The notes: generated by a model not told the origin, from the letters alone. DNA of 17,659 nucleotides from an uncultured Xanthobacteraceae bacterium (GCA_955652195.1 CATPBC010000236.1:1-17659), one strand, 5' to 3'. Positions 1 to 6,805 are shown, numbered from the stretch's first letter. Numbers and translations: made by a program.

Positions 1-87
1 TTCCTGCTTCAATGCCTCCTTGATTTCCGCTTCTCGCCTTTGATTGCGGTCTAAAACAGCTTCAGAACGTCCCTGCGTAGCAGACAT
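1..87 (-). CDS. Small hypothetical protein, partial (C-terminus beyond left edge)
   Basis: An ATG at 87-85 opens a minus-strand frame that stays open for 29 codons to the window edge. The peptide begins MSATQGRSEAVLDRNQRR and continues as a charged, probably helical stretch rich in Glu, Lys and Arg. A GGAAGG ribosome-binding site lies 5 nt before the ATG. It follows the oxidoreductase gene on the same strand by 58 nt. The ribosome-binding site is also one arm of a small stem (CTTCC, 5-nt loop, GGAAG) followed by TTTT, so the same bases could instead be a weak terminator for the upstream gene. I do not recognise a function, and the short visible length limits confidence. Confidence 0.45.
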   Translation of the reverse strand, partial: MSATQGRSEAVLDRNQRREAEIKEALKQE

Positions 88-145
88 AAAAGCCTTCCGT
101 ACTGGAAGCGATATGCCATCAATGTGGGGATGCAAAAGAATATTC

Positions 146-1192
146 TCAAGTATGCGCCGGCATCTTCACCCCGGTCTCCTTCGCGACTGATTCCAGCTCG
201 TTCCACAACTTCGCCGGAATCGGAATGCCGGATTTGCGGCGCACGGTTTCAGTACGGTTGCCGCGTTCGCCGGGCAGCAAAATCTCGTCGAAACCTGTTT
301 GCCGCGGCAGCGCCTTGACCACGGCGGCGAGCGCGTCGGCGTCGGTCTTGAAGTCGATGAGCGGCCGGAACGTCTCGATGTCGATGGCGAGCATCGCGGT
401 ATTGCCGGTATGGCGTGTGCGCTTTTGCGGCCCGAGCGCGGGCGCCTGAATCGGCGCTGCCGCAAGCACGCTCGCCAGCATCTCAAACATGAAAGCAAGT
501 CCCGATCCTTTGGGGCCGCCGAGCGGCAGCAGAATCTCGGCTTGCCTGGCATCGGTGGTCGGTTCGCCGGCGGCGGTGAGCACGGTGCCCGGGGGCAGCG
601 CCCCGCCAGTGGCGCGCGCCTGCAAGATCTTGCCGTTCGAAATCGTGCTGGTCGCCATATCGAGCGCGATCGGACCATTGCCGCTCGGCACTGCAATCGC
701 GATCGGACTGGTCGCCATGCTGGCAACGCGCGCGCCGTGATAGGCCATCAGTGTCGGACCGGCACCCATCAGCACGGCGGCGCAGCCGCGCTCGGCGATC
801 CACTGGGCGTAGCGCCCGATCGCGCCGGTATGGGTCGTGTGGCGGATGAGAGCGAAGCAGACGCCGGTCTGTTTCGCCCGCTCGACCGCGCGAGCGGCCG
901 CCTGCATTACCGCGACCGGTCCGAAGCCGTGACCGCCCTCTATAATGAAAGTCGCGGCGCGATCATGCACGAGGCGCGGCTGCGCCTTGGCATCGATCTC
1001 ACCACGCTCCAGGAGTTTCACATAGCGCGGCAGGCGCGACACGCCATGGCCGTCGGAACCGCGCAAATTGGCCCAGACCAGCCCTTGCGCGACGATCTCG
1101 GCGTCAGGTTCGCTGGCGCCATGCTTGATGAGAATTTCACGAATGAAGCGGCCGAGTTCGTCGTGCCCGACCGCCTTGCCGGCGGCGCTCAT
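146..1192 (-). CDS. Ldh_2 (malate/L-lactate dehydrogenase) family oxidoreductase
   Basis: 348 residues, the normal length for the Ldh_2/YlbC/YiaK family of NAD(P)-dependent 2-hydroxy/2-oxo acid (or imino acid) oxidoreductases. These do not have a classical Rossmann fold. Family hallmarks are visible: the N-terminal SDGHGVSRL segment (His49), a second His-rich segment IRHTTHTGAIGRYA (His118, His121), the central DMATSTISNGKI block and the GGPKGSGLAFMFEML block near residue 230. Substrates in the family include malate, lactate, ureidoglycolate, sulfolactate, 2,3-diketogulonate and cyclic imino acids, and I cannot choose between them from sequence. The ATG at 1192 overlaps the stop of the hydrolase gene (ATGA), and GGAGG lies 5 nt upstream, so the two are almost certainly translationally coupled. 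The enzyme should be cytoplasmic. Family call strong; substrate unknown. Confidence 0.9.
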   Translation of the reverse strand: MSAAGKAVGHDELGRFIREILIKHGASEPDAEIVAQGLVWANLRGSDGHGVSRLPRYVKLLERGEIDAKAQPRLVHDRAATFIIEGGHGFGPVAVMQAAARAVERAKQTGVCFALIRHTTHTGAIGRYAQWIAERGCAAVLMGAGPTLMAYHGARVASMATSPIAIAVPSGNGPIALDMATSTISNGKILQARATGGALPPGTVLTAAGEPTTDARQAEILLPLGGPKGSGLAFMFEMLASVLAAAPIQAPALGPQKRTRHTGNTAMLAIDIETFRPLIDFKTDADALAAVVKALPRQTGFDEILLPGERGNRTETVRRKSGIPIPAKLWNELESVAKETGVKMPAHT

Positions 1193-2106
1193 GGGCGCCT
1201 CCGTGCCGGGAAATAGGCGTCGAGCCAGTTGCGCAGCACGGTCCAGACTCGCGTCGAATTCTCCGCGAACAGAAAATGGTCGAGGCCGCTAAACAAATGC
1301 AGTTCGGTCGGTTGGCCGGCGTGCTTGAACAGTTCGATCGACTGTTCGGTCGGCGTCACCGAGTCATTGGCGGCGTGGATCAGCAATAACGGCCGCGGTG
1401 CAATTTTTCCCACCACCTCCTCGGCGCGAAAGTCGAACATGCTTTGCGCCGTCTCGGCAGGAAACATTTCGACCGAATTCGGCGCCAGCATTCCGACTTT
1501 TTGTCGCTCGAGGTTTTCGCGCACGTGATCGGGAATAGGCACAATGTCGTAGCGCGGCACCATCAGCGATTTGCCGGTCCGCGCGCGATAGGCGCGGCCT
1601 TCTTCGAGCATTTTGATAAATCTGGCCCAGGCCTCCGGCGTGCGATGCTGGCCGCGAAATTTACGGTCGCCATGGCCCCAACCGCCGTTCGAGATCACCG
1701 CGGCGAGACGCGGATTGGTGCCGCCGGCATAAACCGCGACAGCGCCGCCAAAGCTTGAACCGATGGCGCCGATGCGCTCCGGATCGACGCCGGGATGCGT
1801 GGCCAGAAAGGCCAGTGCATTGCCGAGATCCTCGACCTGTTCGAGACAGATCACGCGGCCGAATTCACCCTCGCTCTTGCCGCAGCCGCGCATGTCGAAA
1901 CGCAATGTGACGTAGCCGAAATCGTTGAGCACGCGGGTTGGCTGCAGCACATTGGCGCTGTCGGAATTCGAGCCAAAGCCGTGCACGACGAGGAACGCGG
2001 CGCGCCGTTCGGACGCGTGCAGATCCTCGGGCACACCGATGACGCCATGCAGGCGCAAGCCCGCGGATTTGAAATTGATGATTTGATCTTTCACGCTTAT
2101 TTGCAC
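1189..2106 (-). CDS. Alpha/beta hydrolase (dienelactone hydrolase-like / serine aminopeptidase S33-like)
   Basis: With the GTG start at 2106 the protein has 305 residues. This start is preferred because GGAGGGAG lies 9 nt upstream; the frame stays open to a GTG at 2142 without a comparable ribosome-binding site. It is a soluble alpha/beta hydrolase: the oxyanion-hole region VHGFGSNSD (about 41-49), the nucleophile elbow GSSFGG with Ser118, the acid HAANDSVTP with Asp248, and the catalytic His277 in LDHFLF complete the triad in the expected order. The strand preceding the elbow carries RFDMRGCGKSEG, typical of hydrolases acting on esters or small acyl compounds. It is upstream of and overlaps the Ldh_2 gene, suggesting that the two act on the same catabolic substrate (hydrolysis followed by oxidation or reduction). 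The exact substrate cannot be read. Confidence 0.88.
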   Translation of the reverse strand: MQISVKDQIINFKSAGLRLHGVIGVPEDLHASERRAAFLVVHGFGSNSDSANVLQPTRVLNDFGYVTLRFDMRGCGKSEGEFGRVICLEQVEDLGNALAFLATHPGVDPERIGAIGSSFGGAVAVYAGGTNPRLAAVISNGGWGHGDRKFRGQHRTPEAWARFIKMLEEGRAYRARTGKSLMVPRYDIVPIPDHVRENLERQKVGMLAPNSVEMFPAETAQSMFDFRAEEVVGKIAPRPLLLIHAANDSVTPTEQSIELFKHAGQPTELHLFSGLDHFLFAENSTRVWTVLRNWLDAYFPARRRP

Positions 2107-2133
2107 GCCGTTGTTCTCCCTCCAGCTTTTGGC

Positions 2134-2160
2134 CCGCGGCACTTTAGCGATTTGCCGCGG
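2134..2160 (-). other. GC-rich stem-loop between kinase and hydrolase genes
   Basis: CCGCGGCA and TGCCGCGG form an 8-bp perfect stem with an 11-nt loop, in the 90-nt gap between the kinase stop and the hydrolase start. There is no T-run after it on the minus strand, so it is not a clean intrinsic terminator. It could be a weak attenuator or mRNA-processing structure. Each arm contains the self-complementary CCGCGG, so chance is possible in DNA of this composition. Confidence 0.3.
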
Positions 2161-2196
2161 CGACGGAAGGGGATGCGGGCTATCGAGATTTGGCGC

Positions 2197-3825
2197 TCAA
2201 GACAGCGACGGCGTCAACGGCTCGGTTTGAGCGGCCCGGCTGGGCCAGCGTTCATGCGTAAGCGGCACGACAATCTTGACGCTATGACCCTTGCGCGAGA
2301 ACGAATGAATGACTTCGCCATTGAGCTGCCGGCGGATGACCAAATCGATGAGCCGCATGCCGAAGCCGAGCTTGCGCGGCCGCCGCGCCGGCGGGCCGTT
2401 CTTTTCGAGCCAGTCGAGCGTCAGGGTCATGCCGCGCTGCGCGCGGCTGACCGACCAGCGCAATTCGAGCTGCCCCTTCGAGCGCGACAGGCTGCCATGC
2501 TTGATTGCATTGGCGGCAAGCTCGTGCAGGGCCGCGCTCAAATGGAACACCGGATCGGGATCGAGATCAAAGTTCGGCCCCTCGAAGGACACCCGATCGA
2601 TATACGGCCCCAGTACCACATAGAGCAGTTCCGTGATCGGGATCGATTTCCAGCCGCCTTCGGTGATCAAGCGGTGGGCATTCGCCATCGCCAGGACGCG
2701 CGCCTGATATTTGCTGCTGAGGTCGGGAATGCTTTTCGAGGTCCGCGCCGTCTGCGAGAACAGCGCCAACAGTTGTGAAAACAGATTGCCGGAGCGATGC
2801 CGCATATCGCGGATCATCAATTCGTGCCGCTGCTCGAGCTGGCGTCGCGCAATGGCGCCAGCCAAAAGGTTGCCGACCGCAGTCAAGAAGGAAATGTCCC
2901 GCGGCCGGAAGTTCCGTCGTTTGGCGGTGCAAACACCGAGAATGCCGTAGGCCCGCCGGTCGCGGCCGGCGATGGTCACGTTCAACCCACTCTTGCAATT
3001 GTGATCCTTCAAATATCCCGGCACATCGAATCTTTTCTCCTCGGCGAAATCGCCGATCATGATCGGAGCCCCCGAGTCCAAGGTGAAGCGCGCCAAGCTA
3101 TTCGGCGCAGTAGTGGTCAAGATTGACCCAACCAGATCGGATTTCCAGCCAAAGCCGGCGCGCAGCAATAGCCCGGCATCACCAGGCAACAGCTCCAGGA
3201 TTTTGACGAAGTCTACGGTCAGCGTGAGTGCAACCGTGCTGACCGCATCGTTCAAAAGCCGTTCGAGGTCTGGCTCGGCCAGGGCTCGTTCGCCAAGCTG
3301 TGCCAAGGCCTCCTGCTGTTTGACTCTGTTGCGCAGTTCGGTTTCGAGGTTGACACGCTCGGTCACGTCACAGTACAGGCCGAGCAGGCCTTTGACAGCG
3401 CCGCCTTCTCTGACGATCGTGCTGGTGGTCTCGATCCAGCGCTCATCGCAATCGGCTTGTTGCGCGGCACGATAGCGAGCGCGAAAACCCGTGCCATTGC
3501 GCACAGCCTCTTGCAGAGCGGCGTCAACGTTGGCGCGATCCTCTTGCGCAATTGTGCTGAGATAGCCGCCATAGCTGCCGTCAAAGTCGCCGGCGGGCAG
3601 GCCATGGAGCGCCGCACAGCTGCTCGACAAGCTGACCGCGTTGCTCGAAATGTCCCACGACCAAATGCCGATTTGCCCAGCTTTAAGCGCCTCGCGGATA
3701 GTCGTGAAGTTCGGAAAAAAGTCTTGCGTTTTTTCTCGCGTTTTTTCTCGCGCTTTTTCTTGCGCTTTATCTTGCGCCGGCCGGCGTTCCGAACCGAGTT
3801 CTGGCCGCTTGATGGCCTCAACCAT
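2197..3825 (-). CDS. PAS-GAF-HWE family sensor histidine kinase
   Basis: 542 residues with no signal peptide or membrane segment, so a cytoplasmic sensor. Order: a basic/acidic N-terminal linker (1-38) containing tetrapeptide repeats; a PAS domain (about 42-160) with the GIWSWDI start and the GLYCDVTER end; a GAF domain (about 175-330); then an HWE-type kinase core. The predicted phospho-acceptor is His343 in MRHRSGN. The N-box is HELAANAIKHG (His434, Asn439), followed by the DWLEKNGPP segment that supplies the W-x-E of the family name (Trp472, Glu474) and the G-box GFGMRLI (487-493). HWE kinases feed single-domain or PhyR-type regulators. The gene lies about 2 kb from phyR on the same strand, making it a candidate PhyK-type input kinase, though this is inference. 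The H-box has Gly where HR-x-KN is usual. ATG at 3825 has only a weak ribosome-binding site. Confidence 0.88.
   Translation of the reverse strand: MVEAIKRPELGSERRPAQDKAQEKAREKTREKTQDFFPNFTTIREALKAGQIGIWSWDISSNAVSLSSSCAALHGLPAGDFDGSYGGYLSTIAQEDRANVDAALQEAVRNGTGFRARYRAAQQADCDERWIETTSTIVREGGAVKGLLGLYCDVTERVNLETELRNRVKQQEALAQLGERALAEPDLERLLNDAVSTVALTLTVDFVKILELLPGDAGLLLRAGFGWKSDLVGSILTTTAPNSLARFTLDSGAPIMIGDFAEEKRFDVPGYLKDHNCKSGLNVTIAGRDRRAYGILGVCTAKRRNFRPRDISFLTAVGNLLAGAIARRQLEQRHELMIRDMRHRSGNLFSQLLALFSQTARTSKSIPDLSSKYQARVLAMANAHRLITEGGWKSIPITELLYVVLGPYIDRVSFEGPNFDLDPDPVFHLSAALHELAANAIKHGSLSRSKGQLELRWSVSRAQRGMTLTLDWLEKNGPPARRPRKLGFGMRLIDLVIRRQLNGEVIHSFSRKGHSVKIVVPLTHERWPSRAAQTEPLTPSLS
3721..3777 (-). 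repeat. 12-bp tandem repeat coding tetrapeptides (A/T-Q/R-E/D-K)
   Basis: Four full 12-nt units and one partial unit (the partial being Thr-Gln-Asp), read on the minus strand as GCGCAAGATAAA and close variants, encode AQDK, AQEK, AREK, TREK, TQD (kinase residues 17-35). On the plus strand it appears as repeated TTTTTTCTCGCG. The unit is a multiple of three, so copy-number change would not break the frame. It forms a charged, probably helical linker ahead of the PAS domain. Confidence 0.8.
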
Positions 3826-3894
3826 AATTCAAGCCGTTAACGTCTCTCTATTGGCGGCACCTCACCAAATAGATTGTTATTTGCAGCGTGGTTG

Positions 3895-3930
3895 AAAAGG
3901 GGGCATCGGCGCGTCTTGCGTCGCGCCCCC
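3895..3930 (-). terminator. Rho-independent terminator of the L,D-transpeptidase gene
   Basis: On the minus strand GGGGGC (3930-3925) pairs with GCCCCC (3904-3899), and an inner GGCGCG/CGCGCC stem is an alternative fold. A TTTT run follows directly (3898-3895). It lies 38 nt after the transpeptidase stop and before the kinase start, so the two genes are probably separate transcription units. Confidence 0.7.
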
Positions 3931-3967
3931 GCCATGATCATCGCCAGTCTGCGGAACAGGCCCGCGA

Positions 3968-4753
3968 TCAATAAAGACCGGACAGTCCGCTCCGACTCGC
4001 TGAAACGCCACGGGACGGGGCTCGCTGGTCAGCCGCTTGCACTGGGATCTGCGCTGTCATCCGGCCGCTTGGTGCTTGTTGCAGCACAATGCCGTTGTCT
4101 TCATCCAGTGAAACGCGCCGTTGATCGTTCGCCAGGACCACGACTTTGGCTCCTATTCCAACTCGGTTGTACAGATCGATGACGTCGGCGTTCTGCAGCC
4201 TGATGCAGCCGCTGGAAACGTGTTTGCCGATGCTGGTCGGATCGTTCGTACCGTGAATGCGATACGCGGTATTACCGAGATAAAGGGCGCGCGCGCCCAA
4301 CGGATTGCCGGGCCCGCCGCCGACCCAGCGCGGCAAATACGGTTGCCGGGCGACCATTTCGGCCGGTGGAATCCAATCGGGCCATTCAGACTTGCGGACA
4401 ATCGTTTCAACGCCGGACCAGGTAAAGCCCTGCCGGCCGACCCCGATCCCGTAACGCATTGCCATGCCATGGCCGAGCGTCAGATAAAGAAAAGTATGCG
4501 ACGTATCGATGATGACGGTGCCGGGCGCTTCGGTGGTTTGATAGGGCACGACTTGGCGGCGCAGTTGCGCCGAAAGTTGCTCTGACCCGGCATCCTCGGA
4601 CTGCTCCTGCGGCGCATATCGGGGCATTGCCGGCTCGAAGCGGAATACCGGTGCGAACGAAAGCGCTTGCGCAACCGCAGGGACCGCGGAAATCGCCAGC
4701 ATCGCGAGCGATGCCATCGCGCTGCAAAGACGCGTACGGCTATTTGCTGACAC
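3968..4753 (-). CDS. Exported L,D-transpeptidase (YkuD / ErfK-YbiS family)
   Basis: I place the start at the GTG at 4753 (261 residues). GGGAGG sits 7 nt upstream, and the longer TTG/ATG starts at 4795/4792 would fall on the predicted promoter -10 element. The N-terminus is a Sec signal peptide ending near VPAVAQA (residue 30). The YkuD domain spans about 77-207, with IIDTSHTFLYLTL at its start, the conserved histidine in YRIHGTN (His167) and the catalytic cysteine in HVSSGCIRL (Cys183; Arg185). Such periplasmic enzymes form 3-3 cross-links in peptidoglycan or attach proteins to it, and resist most beta-lactams other than carbapenems. The C-terminal 50 residues are a polar, low-complexity tail. 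An EcfG-type promoter lies just upstream, so stress-induced expression is likely. Confidence 0.92.
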   Translation of the reverse strand: MSANSRTRLCSAMASLAMLAISAVPAVAQALSFAPVFRFEPAMPRYAPQEQSEDAGSEQLSAQLRRQVVPYQTTEAPGTVIIDTSHTFLYLTLGHGMAMRYGIGVGRQGFTWSGVETIVRKSEWPDWIPPAEMVARQPYLPRWVGGGPGNPLGARALYLGNTAYRIHGTNDPTSIGKHVSSGCIRLQNADVIDLYNRVGIGAKVVVLANDQRRVSLDEDNGIVLQQAPSGRMTAQIPVQAADQRAPSRGVSASRSGLSGLY

Positions 4754-4793
4754 GACACAACCTCCCGTGCTGAAATGCCGTTCTACTTGCATC

Positions 4794-4819
4794 AACCATG
4801 AGCGGGAACTAAAAGTTCC
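4794..4819 (-). promoter_or_regulatory. Predicted EcfG (general stress sigma) promoter of the L,D-transpeptidase gene
   Basis: Minus-strand GGAAC (4819-4815), a 17-nt spacer and GGTT (4797-4794) match the alphaproteobacterial EcfG pattern GGAAC-N16/17-CGTT, with one mismatch in the -10. Transcription would begin about 34 nt before the GTG at 4753. The -35 is half of a 15-bp perfect palindrome (GGAACT-AAA-AGTTCC, 4805-4819). Confidence 0.55.
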
Positions 4820-5014
4820 ACTTCGATATCAAACAAATCGATCAAATAAGACAGCGCGAAAGAGAAACAAAACAAACAAATGAATAATGCGGCCGCATGG
4901 GCCGCATCGAATTCTTCCAATCTTATTTACCGAAAATCCGTCTAAGAAAATCGATCGCGAACCGCCGCCGTGCCTGCCGGTTGCGATTAGATCAGGCGAA
5001 TCGACGTAGCTCGA

Positions 5015-5377
5015 TTACGTCATGCAGCGGCCGAGAATGTGAGCCAGTCGCGGCGAGGAAATTGGCGAGAAGGCCCCCTCGCACCCAACTGGAATTCTGC
5101 GTGGCTTTTGCGCTTGGTCCTGCCCGCCAAGATCTCGCGCGCCAAGATCTCGCGTATTTGGCCCGTTTTGCGGCCGGCTTCGCGACGCGACCGTAGCAAT
5201 GCTGGAAGCGGGCAGCCGGTCGCCCTTGAATTCCCGGTTGACCGAGAAGCTAGGCGACTTGGCGGCGAATCCGGCGCCGACGATCGGATCGGCAAAGAAC
5301 GGAATGACGCTCACGAAGAACAGCGCGAGCGCCGTTATTCCTAACGCGCCTGCGATGCGAACGAACAGCTTGGCCAT
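5015..5377 (-). CDS. Small exported protein of unknown function, putative EcfG regulon member
   Basis: 120 residues from the ATG at 5377, chosen because GGAG precedes it by 8 nt and a signal/anchor sequence follows at once; the frame also opens at 5407. Residues 5-30 (FVRIAGALGITALALFFVSV...) form a membrane anchor or signal peptide. The rest is a polar domain of about 80 residues with SPSFSVNREFKGDRLP, a duplicated RDLGA segment, and a C-terminal PVGCEGAFSPISSPRLAH-x4-C block. The two cysteines (99, 118) could form a disulfide in the periplasm. I recall similar short proteins with this C-terminal pattern in Bradyrhizobium-type genomes, all hypothetical as far as I know. No function is assigned. 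It is preceded by a good EcfG promoter, which suggests a role in the stress response at the envelope. Confidence 0.7.
   Translation of the reverse strand: MAKLFVRIAGALGITALALFFVSVIPFFADPIVGAGFAAKSPSFSVNREFKGDRLPASSIATVASRSRPQNGPNTRDLGARDLGGQDQAQKPRRIPVGCEGAFSPISSPRLAHILGRCMT
5125..5154 (-). repeat. Perfect 15-bp tandem duplication inside the small exported protein gene
   Basis: CGCCAAGATCTCGCG occurs twice head to tail. It is in frame and gives the duplicated pentapeptide RDLGA-RDLGG in the middle of the protein. It looks like a recent in-frame slippage event. Confidence 0.85.
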
Positions 5378-5465
5378 CGGATTGCTCCGAAGCACTGATG
5401 CGACCACCCCTGCGATCCATCAGGCACACGAAAAACCCCCGAGCTGACCACAACACCGAGTAGTT

Positions 5466-5490
5466 AACGTGCGTCACCGAACTCGGTTCC
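5466..5490 (-). promoter_or_regulatory. Predicted EcfG promoter of the small exported protein
   Basis: Minus-strand GGAAC (5490-5486), a 16-nt spacer and CGTT (5469-5466, followed by AA) match the EcfG consensus exactly. The predicted start of transcription leaves a leader of roughly 80 nt before the ATG at 5377. It is the best match to the consensus in this window. Confidence 0.7.
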
Positions 5491-5725
5491 ATGACGTGCC
5501 GCCGATCACCCTGCCGTGATGGTTGGACGCCACTGTTGGATGCCAGTCGCTGCACCTCCCCGTGGCAAATTGCCAAGCTGCGACAAGTGGAAAGCAGCAG
5601 GAACAAAGATAGCGCTCGGCGCTTGTCATGGCGGACGGCCATCCTTTCCCCCTCCCCCCGTGCTTGGCCGTTCAAAGTTGGGCGCAGTCGATATGCCGAT
5701 CGGCTGCGCCCTGACTTTTGTCTGT

Positions 5726-5761
5726 TCTTGGCGCGAATAAGACCTCTTGGCGCGAATAAGA
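5726..5761. repeat. 17-bp direct repeat in the phyR / small-gene intergenic region
   Basis: TCTTGGCGCGAATAAGA occurs at 5726-5742 and again at 5745-5761, identical and 2 nt apart (period 19). It lies in the otherwise gene-free stretch 5378-5839, about 80 nt beyond the phyR stop. A period near two helical turns would suit a protein-binding site, but nothing else identifies one. Confidence 0.7.
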
Positions 5762-5784
5762 TCGCCGGAAACGCGCAGCACAAA

Positions 5785-5814
5785 TTACGCGAGGCGCTTT
5801 GGCGCTTCACGTGA
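5785..5814 (-). terminator. Stem-loop after phyR, probable terminator
   Basis: CGCGAGGCGC and GCGCTTCACG pair around a TTTG loop (one mismatch, one G-T), with extra A-T pairs at the base. It begins 25 nt after the phyR stop. On the minus strand it is followed only by a short T-containing stretch (AATTTGTG), so termination efficiency is uncertain. Confidence 0.5.
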
Positions 5815-5839
5815 CGGCGAATTCGGATGAAAGCAAAAA

Positions 5840-6658
5840 CTATAGCGTCGCTTGGCGCTCGCTCGGCTTGCGCTCACGCTGTCGCGCCTTACGGCCGAAA
5901 AAGAGCGCCTGACTGACCACGGCCGAGACCACCGCGACTTGGAACGGCTTTGCGATCAGGAACGCCGGTTCCGGCCGCTGTCCGGTTAAGAATCTTTCCG
6001 GATAAGCGGTGATGAAGATCACCGGTACTTCAAACGAGCCGAGCAGCTCGTTCACCGCATCGAGCCCCGAACTGCCGTCGGCGAGCTGAATGTCGGCGAG
6101 AATGAGCCCGGGCCGCTTCTGTTTAGCTAACGCCAGCGCCTCGCTGTGCGTGCGCGCAATCCCGATTACGTTATGGCCGAGACTTTCAACCAGGGCCTCG
6201 ATGTCCATGGCGATGAAGGTCTCATCCTCGATAATAAGCACGTCAGTCGCGATTTCGGCCGCCAGCTCGCGGCCGGATTCCTCGACCAGCGCGCGAAGCG
6301 TCGGCAAATCGCAGTCTAGAACTTCGGCGGCGTCGTCTTCCGAGAAGCCCTCCAAGGCCACGAGGAGGAAAGCCTGGCGCGGCCGCGGGGTTATCTGGGT
6401 GAGGTGCTGCTCAGGCGGCAGCACAATATCGCCGGCTTCGGCTTTGTCGTTCACCGCCACCGAATTCCAGATTTTTGTGAACAGCCGATAAAGGCCCACC
6501 CGCGGATTGGAGCTCGCCTCCAACACCTGCGGACTGGCAATCAAGGATTCCACGGTTGCGACCACATAGGCGTCGCCCGAGGCTTGGCTACCGGTTAAAG
6601 CGCGCGCATAGCGGCGCAGCGAAGGCAGATGCTGGAGTACGGCTTGCGAGGTGGACAC
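5840..6658 (-). CDS. phyR: General stress response regulator PhyR (sigma-like domain + receiver)
   Basis: 272 residues from the GTG at 6658, chosen because AGGGGAGG lies 6 nt upstream; a GTG at 6664 abuts that site and is less likely. The frame stays open far upstream (to 7294), but that extension runs antisense through nepR and is not coding. Residues 5-130 form the EcfG-like sigma-mimic domain (LPSLRRYARALTG, then PRPRQAFLLVALEGFSEDDAAEVL). Residues 138-255 form a receiver with acidic IIEDE, phospho-acceptor Asp189 in LADIQLADG, Thr217 in FITAYPE and Lys237 in AKPF. In this family phosphorylation frees the sigma-like domain to bind NepR, releasing EcfG. It is divergent from nepR-ecfG, the standard arrangement. 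An EcfG-type promoter precedes it, implying positive feedback. Confidence 0.97.
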   Translation of the reverse strand: MSTSQAVLQHLPSLRRYARALTGSQASGDAYVVATVESLIASPQVLEASSNPRVGLYRLFTKIWNSVAVNDKAEAGDIVLPPEQHLTQITPRPRQAFLLVALEGFSEDDAAEVLDCDLPTLRALVEESGRELAAEIATDVLIIEDETFIAMDIEALVESLGHNVIGIARTHSEALALAKQKRPGLILADIQLADGSSGLDAVNELLGSFEVPVIFITAYPERFLTGQRPEPAFLIAKPFQVAVVSAVVSQALFFGRKARQRERKPSERQATL

Positions 6659-6700
6659 TGACACCCTCCCCTTCCATAGTGCGCTGAGGTTATTGGGAAA

Positions 6701-6725
6701 AACCTCGCAACGCAAAAAAAGTTCC
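6701..6725 (-). promoter_or_regulatory. Predicted EcfG promoter of phyR
   Basis: Minus-strand GGAAC (6725-6721), a 16-nt spacer and GGTT (6704-6701). The expected transcription start is about 35 nt before the GTG at 6658. The -10 deviates by one base from CGTT. phyR is under EcfG control in several relatives. Confidence 0.6.
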
Positions 6726-6743
6726 ATGCGAACCCGGACAGGC

Positions 6744-6769
6744 GGAACTTCGGGGCCTGTCAGGGCGTT
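6744..6769 (+). promoter_or_regulatory. Predicted EcfG promoter of nepR-ecfG
   Basis: GGAAC (6744-6748), a 17-nt spacer and CGTT (6766-6769, followed by A). It faces away from the phyR promoter, and the two -35 boxes are only 18 bp apart. The start of transcription would be about 30 nt before the ATG at 6806, indicating autoregulation of the sigma factor operon. Confidence 0.7.
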
Positions 6770-6805
6770 AGCGCATGTTGCATTGGGGCTTTGAGAGTTA
6801 CGGCA

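Noticed and set aside
299..1216. 305-codon plus-strand frame
   Set aside because: Antisense to the Ldh_2 gene, Arg/His/Ala-rich composition with no recognisable motif; a high-G+C shadow.
1795..2778. 327-codon plus-strand frame
   Set aside because: Spans the antisense of both hydrolase and kinase genes, whose motifs are clear on the minus strand.
5250..5810. 186-codon minus-strand frame overlapping the exported-protein gene
   Set aside because: Crosses the EcfG promoter, the direct repeats and the phyR terminator, with Arg-rich composition and no motif.
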